A DNA stretch of 64,000 bases from Novosphingobium barchaimii LL02 (GTDB taxonomy: Bacteria > Pseudomonadota > Alphaproteobacteria > Sphingomonadales > Sphingomonadaceae): contig NZ_KQ130455.1 of assembly GCF_001046635.1 (NCBI RefSeq), positions 313,103-377,102 on the forward strand, written 5' to 3'. Shown here in pieces: positions 17,832-27,662 of this stretch; the first letter of the stretch is position 1, and every line of letters starts with the position of its first letter. The notes beneath the pieces are model-generated. The model was not told the origin of the DNA. It saw only the letters and a program-made list of their open reading frames with translations, and did not search any database. The translations under genes were made by a program, and so were the position numbers.

Positions 17832-18069
17832 CGGACAACCTCGAATGATAGCGCCTTGCATATGCAGGGCGCGCTGCTTTGACCTTAGCCGATAGGGCGG
17901 GGAGAGTTCGGGTTCAATCCCGATTCGTCAGGAAGCGGCTCGGGGATGAAACAGCGGCAAAAGCGGCGCTCGGCGCGATGGTGTCCGACCGGTGGATAGG
18001 CGCCGGGTGATAGATGGCGCTTGGCAGTGATTAAGAATGGATAGTGCCCGACACAATAGGGGGACTTGG

Positions 18070-18963
18070 ATGCCTAGCTTGCCACGCCTGCCGGATATGA
18101 TCCGGCCCGATCGCCGCGATGCCCTGAAGCTGGGACTGGGACTGGCGGCATCGGTCGCCGTAGCGCCGGGAGTGTCGGCGAAGGCGGGGCGCCGCACGCT
18201 GGACCCGGCCAATCCCGCCGACGCCGTGCAGATATATCGCAAGCTGCGCTACCGCACCGACGATGGCCTGATCTATTCGTGGATCAAGGGTCCGTACATG
18301 GCCGCGATCGGCGGGGACCTGATCCCGCTTTACGCGATCAACCTGGGGTCGATCCAGCGCGTCACCCTCAATCCCGACGGCGGTTTCGACCTCATCGACC
18401 TGGAGATCAGCTTCCGCGTCGATGTGAACACGGGCAAGCGCCTGACTAACATGCGCAATCCGCTGACCGGCGAGACGGTGCGCGTGGGCGGCAGGGGACC
18501 GGTGCCCACCCATGTCAAGGTAGGGCCGGACAATGAGGTTCACATCCCCGACGTCCCCGGCGCGCCGCGCTATGAGCATGTTCACTTCGGCGCTACGCCG
18601 CTGATGCTGGGGCGCGACGAGATCGCGATCCGCGACCGGTCGCACGCCAAGGTGACGGCGCCGGACGGCGGGGTATCCTATCTCAACGAGGTCAGCACGA
18701 TCACGGCATCGCGCGCGCAGGTGCTGGATTCGGCGACCACGAACGTACTGTCGCGGGTACAGTCCAACGATGTGCGAAGCTGGCAGGCATGGCTGAACAT
18801 GGGGGACCGTGCGGGCACCCAGAACCTGTTCGGCAATGGCGGTAAAGTGGCGCGTTTCGCCGATCTTCCGGCGGACTGGCTGGCGATGCTGGAGGAATTC
18901 TATCCCCAAGTCGCCGCCGATCCGATCGCGGTTCTGGACGGCAAGGTCGTGGTCAAGCCCTGA
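18070..18963 (+). CDS. Tat-exported DUF1838 family protein
   Basis: A 297-residue protein of the DUF1838 family (function unknown). The N-terminus has a twin-arginine motif, RPDRRDALKLG, followed by a hydrophobic stretch and a likely cleavage after VSAKA, so it should be exported folded by the Tat route. The mature part has the family pattern: NPADAVQIYRKLRYRTDDGLIYSW near the start, then beta-rich segments and a C-terminal LPADWLAMLEEFYPQV helix. The ATG at 18070 is preceded by AGGGGGAC at good distance; the frame is open from 18037. It stands alone, convergent with leuD, separated by a hairpin. Confidence 0.88.
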   Translation: MPSLPRLPDMIRPDRRDALKLGLGLAASVAVAPGVSAKAGRRTLDPANPADAVQIYRKLRYRTDDGLIYSWIKGPYMAAIGGDLIPLYAINLGSIQRVTLNPDGGFDLIDLEISFRVDVNTGKRLTNMRNPLTGETVRVGGRGPVPTHVKVGPDNEVHIPDVPGAPRYEHVHFGATPLMLGRDEIAIRDRSHAKVTAPDGGVSYLNEVSTITASRAQVLDSATTNVLSRVQSNDVRSWQAWLNMGDRAGTQNLFGNGGKVARFADLPADWLAMLEEFYPQVAADPIAVLDGKVVVKP

Positions 18964-18971
18964 CCCATACG

Positions 18972-19006
18972 AGCCGGGAGACGGGCGCGGTGCCCGGCTC
19001 CCGGCT
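18972..19006. terminator. Shared hairpin between DUF1838 and leuD
   Basis: AGCCGGGAG pairs with CTCCCGGCT across a 17-base loop that can itself fold further. It lies between two convergent stop codons. There is no clear T-run, so assignment as a terminator is tentative. Confidence 0.5.
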
Positions 19007-19011
19007 ATAGA

Positions 19012-19614
19012 TCAGGCAGCGATGCTCAGGGTATTCGCCAGGAACGGGAGGCCTTCGCGCGCCTTGTTCTCGTAAGCCGAGATCGCGTCGCCCTGAGCCA
19101 TCGTCAGGCCCACTTCGTCCAGACCGTTCAGCAGGCAGTGCTTGCGAAAGGGGTCGACGTCGAAGGTGAAGCGGTCCTGGAACTGCGTGGTGACGGTCTG
19201 CGTATCGAGGTCGATGTCGATGGGCTGGTCCTGCGCCACTTCCATCAGGCGGTCGATCGCAGCCTGCGGCAGTGCCACGGTCAGGATGCCGTTCTTGAAC
19301 GCATTGCCCGAGAAGATGTCCGAGAAGCTTGGCGCGATCACGCAGGTGATGCCCATGTCGAGCAGCGCCCATGCGGCGTGTTCGCGGCTGGAGCCGCAGC
19401 CGAAGTTGTCGCCCGCGATGAGGATCGGCGCGCCGGCCCAGCGATCGTCAGTGAAGACGTTGCCGTCTTCCTTCTTCACCGCTTCGAACGCGCCCTGGCC
19501 CAGGCCGTCACGGGTGACGGTCTTGAGCCAGTGGGCGGGGATGATGACGTCGGTGTCGACGTTCTTGCGGCCGAACGGGATCGCCTTGCCGGCGACGTGG
19601 TTGATCGCCTGCAT
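19012..19614 (-). CDS. leuD: 3-isopropylmalate dehydratase, small subunit LeuD
   Basis: A 200-residue swivel-domain subunit that, with LeuC, isomerises 2- to 3-isopropylmalate in leucine synthesis. Family marks are [20 protein letters not shown] near the start, [21 protein letters not shown] (the substrate-recognition loop) and [24 protein letters not shown]. The ATG at 19614 shares TGATG with the stop of the small gene upstream, which suggests translational coupling; a TTG at 19617 is the alternative. It is last in the leuC - small membrane protein - leuD set. Confidence 0.96.
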   Translation of the reverse strand: MQAINHVAGKAIPFGRKNVDTDVIIPAHWLKTVTRDGLGQGAFEAVKKEDGNVFTDDRWAGAPILIAGDNFGCGSSREHAAWALLDMGITCVIAPSFSDIFSGNAFKNGILTVALPQAAIDRLMEVAQDQPIDIDLDTQTVTTQFQDRFTFDVDPFRKHCLLNGLDEVGLTMAQGDAISAYENKAREGLPFLANTLSIAA

Positions 19615-19796
19615 CAATCGGTCTCGTTCGGGAAGTGCGGCGCGGTATTGGTCGCGCCGGGCTTGCCGTCGACCTTTTTACGGTCGTTGCGGCGCTTCAC
19701 GAAGAGCAGCGCGGCAGCGATGGCGGCCGAACCGATGGCGGCACCGGCGGCAAGGGCGGCGCGGCCGGCGAGCGAGTTGTCGTTGTTGTCGGACAT
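19614..19796 (-). CDS. Small membrane protein encoded between leuC and leuD
   Basis: A 60-residue protein of unknown function. One hydrophobic, alanine-rich helix ([22 protein letters not shown], residues ~11-32) is followed by a strongly basic stretch ([13 protein letters not shown]), so it should sit in the inner membrane with the C-terminus in the cytoplasm. Its stop overlaps the leuD start (TGATG) and its ATG lies 13 bases after the leuC stop, so it is positioned as a real operon member. Similar short proteins in this slot would support it. No domain can be named. Confidence 0.65.
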   Translation of the reverse strand: MSDNNDNSLAGRAALAAGAAIGSAAIAAALLFVKRRNDRKKVDGKPGATNTAPHFPNETD

Positions 19797-19809
19797 GGCG
19801 TTTATCCTA

Positions 19810-21249
19810 TCAGTTTGCCGGTGCGAGGTCGCGCACGTCGGTCAGCTTGCCGGTGACGGCAGCGGCGGCGGCCATCGCGGGGCTCATCAGGTGGGTGCGG
19901 GCACCCGGACCCTGACGGCCGGTGAAGTTGCGGTTGCTGGTGGACGCACAGCGCTCTCCGGGCGGAACCTTGTCCGGGTTCATGGCAAGGCAGGCCGAGC
20001 AGCCCGGTTCGCGCCATTCCAGTCCGGCGTCGATGATGATCTTGTCCAGCCCTTCCGCCTCGGCCTGTTCCTTGACCAGGCCCGAGCCGGGGACGACGAT
20101 CGCCCACTTGACGTTATCGGCCTTGTGCCGGCCCTTGAGCACTTCGGCAGCGGCGCGGATGTCCTCGATGCGGCTGTTGGTGCAGCTGCCGATGAAGACG
20201 TTCTGCACTTCCACTTCGGTCAGCTTCATGCCGGGGGTCAGGCCCATGTATTCAAGGCTGTGCTTCACCGCGTCGCGCTTGGAGGCATCGGCGAAGTCTT
20301 CCGGCGCCGGAACCACGCCGCCGATGGCGGATGTGTCTTCCGGGCTGGTGCCCCAGGTGATGGTGGGCTGGATGTCCTCGGCGCGGATGAACACGGACTT
20401 GTCGTAAGTCGCGCCTTCATCGGTGGCCAGGCTCTTCCACCAGGCCACGGCCTTGTCCCATTCCTCGCCCTTGGGGGCGTAGGGACGGCCTTTGACGTAG
20501 TCGAAAGTGATATCGTCAGGCGCGACGAGGCCAGCGCGGGCGCCGCCCTCGATCGACATGTTGGACACCGTCAGGCGCCCTTCGACCGACATCTCGCGAA
20601 AGACGTTGCCGGTATATTCGATGACGTAACCGGTGCCGCCGGCAGTGCCGATCAGGCCGATGATGTGCAGGATCACGTCCTTGGGAGTGACGCCGGCGCC
20701 CAGCGTACCCTCGACCCGGACCTCGAAGGTCTTCGACTGCTTGAGCAGCAGGGTCTGCGTGGCGAGCACATGCTCCACCTCGCTGGTGCCGATGCCGAAG
20801 GCCAGCGCGCCCAGTCCGCCGTTGCAGGCGGTGTGGCTGTCACCGCACACGATCGTGGCGCCGGGCAGGGAGAAGCCCTGTTCCGGGCCGACGACGTGGA
20901 CGATGCCCTGTTCGCGGTCGGCATCGCCGATGTAGCGGATGCCGAAGGCGGGGGCGTTCTTTTCCAGCAGGTCGAGCTGCTGCGCGCTCTGCAGGTCGGC
21001 GATGGGGATGCGGTTGCCGTTCGCATCGCGGCGCGCGGTGGTGGGCAGATTGTGGTCCGGCACGGCAAGCGTAAGATCGGGACGGCGCACCGGGCGGCCG
21101 GCGGCGCGAAGGCTTTCAAAAGCCTGCGGGCTCGTCACTTCGTGGACGATATGCCGGTCGATGTAGATGAGGCAGGTGCCGTCGTCGCGTGTATCGACGA
21201 CGTGGGCGTCCCAGATCTTCTGGTAAAGGGTGCGCGGAGTGTTTGTCAT
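19810..21249 (-). CDS. leuC: 3-isopropylmalate dehydratase, large subunit LeuC
   Basis: A 479-residue aconitase-family catalytic subunit carrying a [4Fe-4S] cluster. The family features are all visible: [14 protein letters not shown] at the start, [18 protein letters not shown], the substrate loop [19 protein letters not shown], the cluster cysteine in [14 protein letters not shown], and the pair in [13 protein letters not shown], followed by [29 protein letters not shown]. It catalyses the second leucine-pathway step with LeuD, encoded downstream. The ATG at 21249 is the natural start (MTNTPRTLY). No leader peptide or attenuator is evident upstream. Confidence 0.97.
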   Translation of the reverse strand: MTNTPRTLYQKIWDAHVVDTRDDGTCLIYIDRHIVHEVTSPQAFESLRAAGRPVRRPDLTLAVPDHNLPTTARRDANGNRIPIADLQSAQQLDLLEKNAPAFGIRYIGDADREQGIVHVVGPEQGFSLPGATIVCGDSHTACNGGLGALAFGIGTSEVEHVLATQTLLLKQSKTFEVRVEGTLGAGVTPKDVILHIIGLIGTAGGTGYVIEYTGNVFREMSVEGRLTVSNMSIEGGARAGLVAPDDITFDYVKGRPYAPKGEEWDKAVAWWKSLATDEGATYDKSVFIRAEDIQPTITWGTSPEDTSAIGGVVPAPEDFADASKRDAVKHSLEYMGLTPGMKLTEVEVQNVFIGSCTNSRIEDIRAAAEVLKGRHKADNVKWAIVVPGSGLVKEQAEAEGLDKIIIDAGLEWREPGCSACLAMNPDKVPPGERCASTSNRNFTGRQGPGARTHLMSPAMAAAAAVTGKLTDVRDLAPAN

Positions 21250-21393
21250 GATGAGGCGCGATTAGGCCCGGAACCCGCGAAATTCAAGGGGCAGGGCGAT
21301 TCGATTACACCGTTTGGCGAAATTTTCGTTCAAACAGAAGCTGCCTTGCGATGTATCGTTGCTTGAAAGACGCGCGCTATCCGCCACGCGAAA

Positions 21394-21419
21394 CGCGCCC
21401 GGACGTGGTGCCGGGCGCG
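21394..21419. terminator. Hairpin between leuC and the His-rich gene
   Basis: CGCGCCCGG pairs perfectly with CCGGGCGCG around an 8-base loop. It lies upstream of leuC and ~55 bases past the stop of the minus-strand His-rich gene, so it is probably that gene's terminator. No other gene is visible in 21250-21472. Confidence 0.55.
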
Positions 21420-21472
21420 CTGGTCGTGTTGGAATCTGGCGAATCGTTACGGTTGGGGGCTAACCCGCTCGA

Positions 21473-21727
21473 TCAGCGGTGATGGCGATCGTAAGCCGCG
21501 GCGCGGTGGCGAACCACATGATGCGGGGCGGCGCGGCGATGATGCTTCACGTAACGCGGCGGGGTGTGGCGGACGTGATGCACCGGCCTGTGATAGCGCG
21601 CGCGCTGGTCGTGGTGACCGCGCTGATCGTGGTGGCGCGGGGCGGCCTCGGCGATGGACGGGGCCAGTGTGGCGGCACCCAGCAGGACGGCGAGGGCCGG
21701 CGCGATGATCTTGGTGAACTTGCCCAT
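21473..21727 (-). CDS. Small secreted histidine/arginine-rich protein
   Basis: An 84-residue protein with a clear Sec signal peptide (KFTKIIAPALAVLLGAATL, cleavage after IAEAA). The mature ~55 residues are mostly His, Arg, Pro and Tyr, with repeated HHDQR and HHxxR motifs (RHHDQRGHHDQRARYHRP). Such sequence could bind metal ions in the periplasm, but this is inference and no domain is recognisable. Its signal peptide is nearly the same as that of the next gene upstream (21849-22220), so the two are probably paralogues whose mature parts have diverged. Confidence 0.75.
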   Translation of the reverse strand: MGKFTKIIAPALAVLLGAATLAPSIAEAAPRHHDQRGHHDQRARYHRPVHHVRHTPPRYVKHHRRAAPHHVVRHRAAAYDRHHR

Positions 21728-21848
21728 GGGGGTATCTCCTGTGAGAATTACGATTGTTGCTGGTTTACAACCAAGGCCGGCGGAAAAGGCTGCCCCGGTT
21801 TCGGCTTGAGTGGATCAAGCCGTCCAGGGCGCCCGCAGCCCGGCGCGA

Positions 21849-22220
21849 TCAGCCGCGGCGGCCGTCATAGTCGCGGCGCTCCATGTGAAGGGCGGTGTAG
21901 ACCTTGTTGACGCGGTTCTGGAGAATGCGGGTCTCCTGCGCGCTGAGGCCGCCTCGGGCATAGCTGCTGTAGAGGCGCTGGACGTCGGCGGCATCGCGGC
22001 GCAGGCCGGTCGCTTCACGCTGCGAGATCGTGCGGCGCGCTGCGGCGCGGTCGATCTGCGCGCGCAGGCCGGAGATGTCGGCGCGGATGTTGGCGTTGCG
22101 AACCGGCGTCTTGTAGGCGGCCTCGTGGCGCGGGGCGGCTTCGGCGATGGTCGGCACGGCGGCCGAAAAACCGAGGACGGCGACGAGGGCGGGGGCGACG
22201 AGCTTGGTGAACTTGCGCAT
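21849..22220 (-). CDS. Small secreted basic helical protein, paralogue of the His-rich gene
   Basis: A 123-residue protein. The signal peptide (KFTKLVAPALVAVLGFSAAV ... IAEAAPRH) matches that of 21473-21727. The mature part is Arg/Ala-rich and probably helical: NIRADISGLRAQIDRAAARRTISQREATGLRRDAADVQRL, then SAQETRILQNRVNKVYTAL. This pattern, with the heptad-like ISQREATGLR and LSAQETRILQNRV units, suggests two related helical hairpins. It resembles other short sphingomonad periplasmic proteins of unknown function. The start at 22220 is fixed by the signal peptide. Confidence 0.75.
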   Translation of the reverse strand: MRKFTKLVAPALVAVLGFSAAVPTIAEAAPRHEAAYKTPVRNANIRADISGLRAQIDRAAARRTISQREATGLRRDAADVQRLYSSYARGGLSAQETRILQNRVNKVYTALHMERRDYDGRRG

Positions 22221-22381
22221 GGGTGGCACTCCTTCTTGAAACCTTGGGGTGGAGGAGGTGGATGACCTCGCTTCCGATGCATTCAGGTTTAGGGCCGCGA
22301 AGGTGAACGCCAGAGATATGACCCGTCGCAAAAAAGTCTGCGATTGTAAGAGAGTGTCGCAAGGTGCGGGTTCGGTGGTGA

Positions 22382-22457
22382 GGGCTTCGACAAGCGCAGC
22401 CTGCGCGGATTGAAGGATCCGCTTTAAATTCCGCTCAGGCTGAGCTTGTCGAAGCCC
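22382..22457. repeat. REP-like inverted repeat
   Basis: Arms of 27 bp (22382-22408 and 22431-22457) pair with two mismatches; the outer 14 bp, GGGCTTCGACAAGC, are perfect. The loop is 22 bases. It lies between the secreted-protein gene and crtZ. The type, with GCTTCGACAAGC ends, is a common dispersed element in alphaproteobacterial genomes and differs from the one at 10291-10380. Confidence 0.8.
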
Positions 22458-22510
22458 CGAGTCAGTCACGAGGGTTTTGCCAGCCAGTGCTTCCCGCTAT
22501 AAGGCGGCGC

Positions 22511-23032
22511 ATGTCCCTTGCCGCCGTGATCCTGACCGTCCTTGCCTCCGTCGCCGCGATGGAGTTTGTCGCGTGGTCGAGCCACAAGTACATCATGCAC
22601 GGGTTCGGCTGGGCCTGGCACCGCGATCATCACGAACCCCACGGCAACCTGCTGGAAAAGAACGACCTGTTCGCCCTGTTCGGCGCGGCGATCAGCATCG
22701 GCATGTTCGCGCTGGGCTCGCCGCTGGTGATGGGTGTCCATGCCTGGGAGCCGGGGACGTGGGTCGGGCTGGGCGTGCTGATCTACGGCGTCATCTATAC
22801 GCTGGTTCACGACGGGCTGGTGCATCAGCGCTACTTCAGGTGGGTGCCCAAGCGCGGCTACGCCAAGCGGCTGGTCCAGGCGCATAAGCTGCACCATGCG
22901 ACGATCGGCAAGGAAGGCGGCGTCAGCTTCGGTTTCGTGGTCGCCCGCGATCCCGCCAGCCTGAAGCGCGAACTGCGTGAGCAGCGGGAACGCGGCATCG
23001 CCGTGCTGCGCGAGGCGGTGGACGAACGCTAG
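22511..23032 (+). CDS. crtZ: Beta-carotene hydroxylase CrtZ
   Basis: A 173-residue membrane-bound di-iron hydroxylase of the fatty-acid hydroxylase superfamily that adds 3-hydroxyl groups to beta-carotene rings, giving zeaxanthin. All histidine boxes are present: HKYIMH, HRDHHEPH, HDGLVHQR and HKLHH. Four hydrophobic segments lie between them, and the length is standard. I use the ATG at 22511 (MSLAAVILTV); an upstream start at 22487 would add 8 residues. Other carotenoid genes are not nearby. The product fits the yellow nostoxanthin/zeaxanthin pigments of sphingomonads. Confidence 0.95.
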   Translation: MSLAAVILTVLASVAAMEFVAWSSHKYIMHGFGWAWHRDHHEPHGNLLEKNDLFALFGAAISIGMFALGSPLVMGVHAWEPGTWVGLGVLIYGVIYTLVHDGLVHQRYFRWVPKRGYAKRLVQAHKLHHATIGKEGGVSFGFVVARDPASLKRELREQRERGIAVLREAVDER

Positions 23033-23056
23033 GCGATCATCGCGGCTGGAGCCGCG

Positions 23057-23416
23057 TTACTCCGCCCGGGTCCAGATCCAGGTTCCGATCGTCGCCAGCA
23101 CCGCCAGCGGGATCAGCGTCCACCAGCCCCCGGCGGTGAACCACACCGCGACCACGCTCAGGCTCATCGTCAGGATCGCGGCGATCTTGCCCTTGCGGCT
23201 GATGGCCTTGCGGTCGCGCCATTCGCGAAGGTGGTGGCCATATTTCGGGTGCTGGTAGAGCCGTTCCGCCCATTCCGGGTGGCTTTTTGAAAAGCATGCG
23301 GCGGCGAGGATGTAGAAGATCGTCGTAGGCAGCAGGGGCACGAAGATGCCCAGCGTACCGATGCCCACCAGGATCACCCCGCCGATTATCCAGAACGCGC
23401 GCCTAGCGCGGTGCAT
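23057..23416 (-). CDS. DUF454 family inner-membrane protein (YbaN-like)
   Basis: A 119-residue protein of the DUF454/YbaN family, function unknown. It has a first membrane segment (WIIGGVILVGIGTLGIFVPL), the family signature LLPTTIFYILAAACFSKSHPEWAERLYQHPKYGHHLREWRD, and two further hydrophobic segments near the C-terminus. The signature 'ACFSxSHPxxxRLY' with the following Pro-Tyr-Gly is diagnostic. It lies 8 bases downstream of the sufE-family gene on the same strand and is probably co-transcribed with it. Confidence 0.9.
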   Translation of the reverse strand: MHRARRAFWIIGGVILVGIGTLGIFVPLLPTTIFYILAAACFSKSHPEWAERLYQHPKYGHHLREWRDRKAISRKGKIAAILTMSLSVVAVWFTAGGWWTLIPLAVLATIGTWIWTRAE

Positions 23417-23424
23417 GGGCGGCC

Positions 23425-23829
23425 TTATGCATAGCGCGCGGCGGTTTCCCGGATAAGCGCGATCATGTTGGGTATGCCCTGGGTACGGTTGGAGGACAGC
23501 TGGTTCTTCAGGTCGAAGGGCCCAAGCGCCTCGGTGATGTCGGTTGCGGCCACGGCGGCGGCGGGCTTGTCCTGCACGGCGGCGATCACCAAGGCGACGA
23601 TGCCTTTGGTGATGCCGGCGTTGCTGTCCGCCAGAAAGTGCAGGGTGCCGTCATCGCGCGCGGCGGGATAGACCCACACGCTGGCCGAGCAGCCGCGCAC
23701 TTTGGTGGCGTCGGTCTTGAGGGCATCGGGCATGTCGTCCAGTTCGCGCCCCAGTTCGATGAGGAGGCGATAGCGTTCGTCGCCATCGAGGAATTCATAC
23801 TCTTCGCGGATATCGTCGAGGCTGCGCAT
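23425..23829 (-). CDS. SufE family cysteine-desulfurase sulfur acceptor
   Basis: A 134-residue SufE/CsdE-like protein that takes persulfide sulfur from a SufS-type desulfurase for Fe-S cluster assembly. The start SLDDIREEYEFLDGDERYRLLIELGREL is the family N-terminus. The acceptor cysteine lies in VRGCSASVWV, and SNAGITKGIVALVIAAV follows. It ends with LSSNRTQGIPNMIALIRE, also characteristic. I use ATG 23829; a longer frame to 23967 has no similarity. It is separate from any suf operon in this window. Confidence 0.92.
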   Translation of the reverse strand: MRSLDDIREEYEFLDGDERYRLLIELGRELDDMPDALKTDATKVRGCSASVWVYPAARDDGTLHFLADSNAGITKGIVALVIAAVQDKPAAAVAATDITEALGPFDLKNQLSSNRTQGIPNMIALIRETAARYA

Positions 23830-23922
23830 GGCTTTGGCATTTAAGGCGAGCGGCTGCGAGGGCAAGGGGAACATTGCAAGGCGATGTTGCAAGGGGTGGG
23901 GCTTCCTGTCAGGGAATTGCCC

Positions 23923-25980
<2,058 letters not shown>

Positions 25981-26382
25981 CAGGCACGGGTCATCGCCCG
26001 CCGGCGAGCGCGGGGTAACGCCAGGGAAATTCAGCGGACGGGCTGCGGCCGGCGCTGGGTTTGGTCGCCAGCATCAGGCGACTAGTGCTGGGCCCTGCCT
26101 TTTATCTGCGAACGGCTGGTAAGGGGCGTGACCTCGTGGGACTTCCAGCTCGACCCTGCGGTGCGTGGGGGTGAGGGGGCGGGTTCGCACTCTTGCCCTA
26201 TTCCCTGAGGGCACACCCTCACGTTCATCCACGCATCCCTGATTTGCGGCTTGTCCGGTCCGCACCGGACGCCGGCCGCGCCGGGAGCATGGAGTGTCAG
26301 CTACACACCCCCGACCCGTCACGCCGCAGCATATAACCTATATGGTTATAAGTATCAAGGGCAGGCGCCGGGTGAGGGCGCG
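25981..26382. other. 400-base gene-free region with small hairpins
   Basis: No convincing gene. Hairpins are TGAGGG-CACA-CCCTCA (26206-26221), GTCCGGT-CCGC-ACCGGAC (26253-26270), and an AT-rich inverted repeat TATAACC-TATAT-GGTTATA (26332-26350) about 35 bases past the end of the psp operon. I looked for RNase P RNA, tmRNA and SRP RNA signatures and found none. A minus-strand open frame at 26074-26322 has no signal, RBS or domain. Confidence 0.5.
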
Positions 26383-26631
26383 TCAGCGTAGCTTTTCGAT
26401 CTCGCGCGCCAGGTCGTTGCCGTGCTTTTCATCGGTGGCGATACGTTCGAGGACGATGATGCGCTTGCGCATTTCCTCGACCTCGCGCTCCAGTTCATGC
26501 TCGCGTGCGGTGTGGTCGTAGCCTTCGGCGCGGGGCCCTCGCTTGTCGCCCAGCGCCTGATAGCGCTGCGCCTTCAGCCAGGTGACGCACCCGATCGCGA
26601 AAAGCACGACGACGGCAGTCCAGAAACTCAT
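26383..26631 (-). CDS. PspB-like envelope stress protein, third copy
   Basis: An 82-residue membrane protein with PspB architecture: one N-terminal membrane helix (FWTAVVVLFAIGCVTWL) and a charged coiled coil (EHELEREVEEMRKRIIVLERI) ending in ATDEKHGNDLAREIEKL. The stretch VLERIATDEKHGNDLAREIEKL is characteristic of PspB. It overlaps the second copy by 4 bases (ATGA), so all three PspB-like genes should be translated together. It is the most divergent copy in its N-terminal half and the last gene of the psp operon. Confidence 0.8.
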   Translation of the reverse strand: MSFWTAVVVLFAIGCVTWLKAQRYQALGDKRGPRAEGYDHTAREHELEREVEEMRKRIIVLERIATDEKHGNDLAREIEKLR

Positions 26632-26921
26632 TGCTTAGTCACCTCAAGTCCGCTCTCGCCGCGCAGCGCCTCGATCTGGAGGGCGATGTCGCGGGCGTTG
26701 CCGCCATCCGTAATGATCCTTTCAAGAACGCGCACGCGATTTTCGACATCGCTGTTGTGCGTGGCATATTGCGCGGCCTTTTCGGCGGTGGCGCCCAAGG
26801 TGATCTCCAGCTTGCGTTCGAGGAAGGCGAGGCGGCGCTTGTAGACGCCCGCAAAGATCGCGAACATCACGATCATGGCGATGAGGACGGCGCACAGGCC
26901 CATGAAATCGCCGGGGCTCAT
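26628..26921 (-). CDS. PspB-like envelope stress protein, second copy
   Basis: A 97-residue protein with a membrane helix (FMGLCAVLIAMIVMFAIFAGVY), a basic KRRLAFLERKLE linker and a coiled coil reading AEKAAQYATHNSDVENRVRVL followed by ERIITDGG and DIALQIEALR. The block AEKAAQYA...RVRVLERIITDGG is shared almost exactly with the first copy (26918-27199), so they arose by tandem duplication. It overlaps both neighbours by ATGA. In enterobacteria a single PspB binds PspC and PspA at the inner membrane to sense envelope stress. Confidence 0.82.
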   Translation of the reverse strand: MSPGDFMGLCAVLIAMIVMFAIFAGVYKRRLAFLERKLEITLGATAEKAAQYATHNSDVENRVRVLERIITDGGNARDIALQIEALRGESGLEVTKQ

Positions 26922-27199
26922 TGCTTTGTCTGCTCCGACATGCGGCCGGTCTCGACCGCCCGCTGGTCGCGCAGTGCCTCGATCTGGAGGGCGGTGTCGT
27001 AGCCGCCGTCAGTGATGATCCGTTCCAGCACGCGCACGCGCTCTTCCAACTCGCGTGAGTGCGAGGCGTATTGCGCGGCTTTCTCGGCGGTCGCCTCGAT
27101 CTGAAGCTCGGCGAGTTTGCGCTGGTGCTTGGTCCAGATCGCGAAGCCGCCCATGATGAACGGAGCGAGCGGTATCAGCACCCAGATTGCGTCTTCCAT
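26918..27199 (-). CDS. pspB: PspB-like envelope stress protein, first copy
   Basis: A 93-residue PspB-type protein. The membrane helix (AIWVLIPLAPFIMGGFAIW) is followed by KHQRKLAELQ and the coiled coil AEKAAQYASHSRELEERVRVL, then ERIITDGGYDTALQIEALRD. This is the copy closest to canonical PspB by position, directly after pspC. In the established system PspB and PspC together relieve PspA inhibition of PspF on secretin or membrane stress. AGGGAA lies about 9 bases before the ATG. Two further copies follow with overlapping codons. Confidence 0.87.
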   Translation of the reverse strand: MEDAIWVLIPLAPFIMGGFAIWTKHQRKLAELQIEATAEKAAQYASHSRELEERVRVLERIITDGGYDTALQIEALRDQRAVETGRMSEQTKQ

Positions 27200-27235
27200 C
27201 GAATGAGTTCCCTGTTGCCCGGAAAAAAGAAGCGC

Positions 27236-27634
27236 TTAGCGCAAGCTGTCGATCTCGGCCGCGAGGCGCGAGTTGCTGCTGGAATAGTGCGCTTCCATGT
27301 CGGCGACCCGGCGGTCCATGTCGGACAGGTCGGTGCGCAGGCGGCTTGAGGGCTCCGAACCGCTCAGGTTCAGGCCCTTGCGGGCACGGCGGCGTTCCAT
27401 GCGGCGCAGCAGGCGCATTTCTTCCTCTTCGCTGTAGAGCCCCATCGGCCGCTTGTCGGCCACCAGGGCGACCACGATGTAAATTGCGATGATGAGCGGA
27501 AACCCGAGCAGCAGGAGCAGCACGGCCCCCACGCGCACCCACAGGCTGTCCACGCCGGTGTAATCGGCGATGCCCGAACATACGCCGGCGATCTTGGCAT
27601 TCGACTTGTCGAGATAGAATTGTCCGCGTGACAC
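27236..27634 (-). CDS. pspC: Phage shock protein C
   Basis: A 132-residue PspC-domain protein. The domain start FYLDKSNAKIAGVCSGIADYTGVD (residues ~6-29) is diagnostic; it is followed by a membrane segment (WVRVGAVLLLLLGFPLIIAIYIVVALVA). The C-terminal half is longer than in some homologues: EEEMRLLRRMERRRARKGL and a coiled-coil tail SRLRTDLSDMDRRVADMEAHYSSSNSRLAAEIDSLR. That tail probably pairs with PspA or the PspB coiled coils. It lies 28 bases after pspA and 36 bases before the first pspB. Confidence 0.93.
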   Translation of the reverse strand: MSRGQFYLDKSNAKIAGVCSGIADYTGVDSLWVRVGAVLLLLLGFPLIIAIYIVVALVADKRPMGLYSEEEEMRLLRRMERRRARKGLNLSGSEPSSRLRTDLSDMDRRVADMEAHYSSSNSRLAAEIDSLR

Positions 27635-27662
27635 TGGTTTTTCCTTTCCCTGTAGGCCGGCG

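Noticed and set aside
26074-26322. 82-residue minus-strand frame
   Set aside because: Arg-rich, no ribosome site, no domain or signal peptide.
25981-26382. RNase P RNA, tmRNA or SRP RNA
   Set aside because: The conserved core sequences (for example GAGGAAAGTCC or the tmRNA tag and T-loop) are absent.
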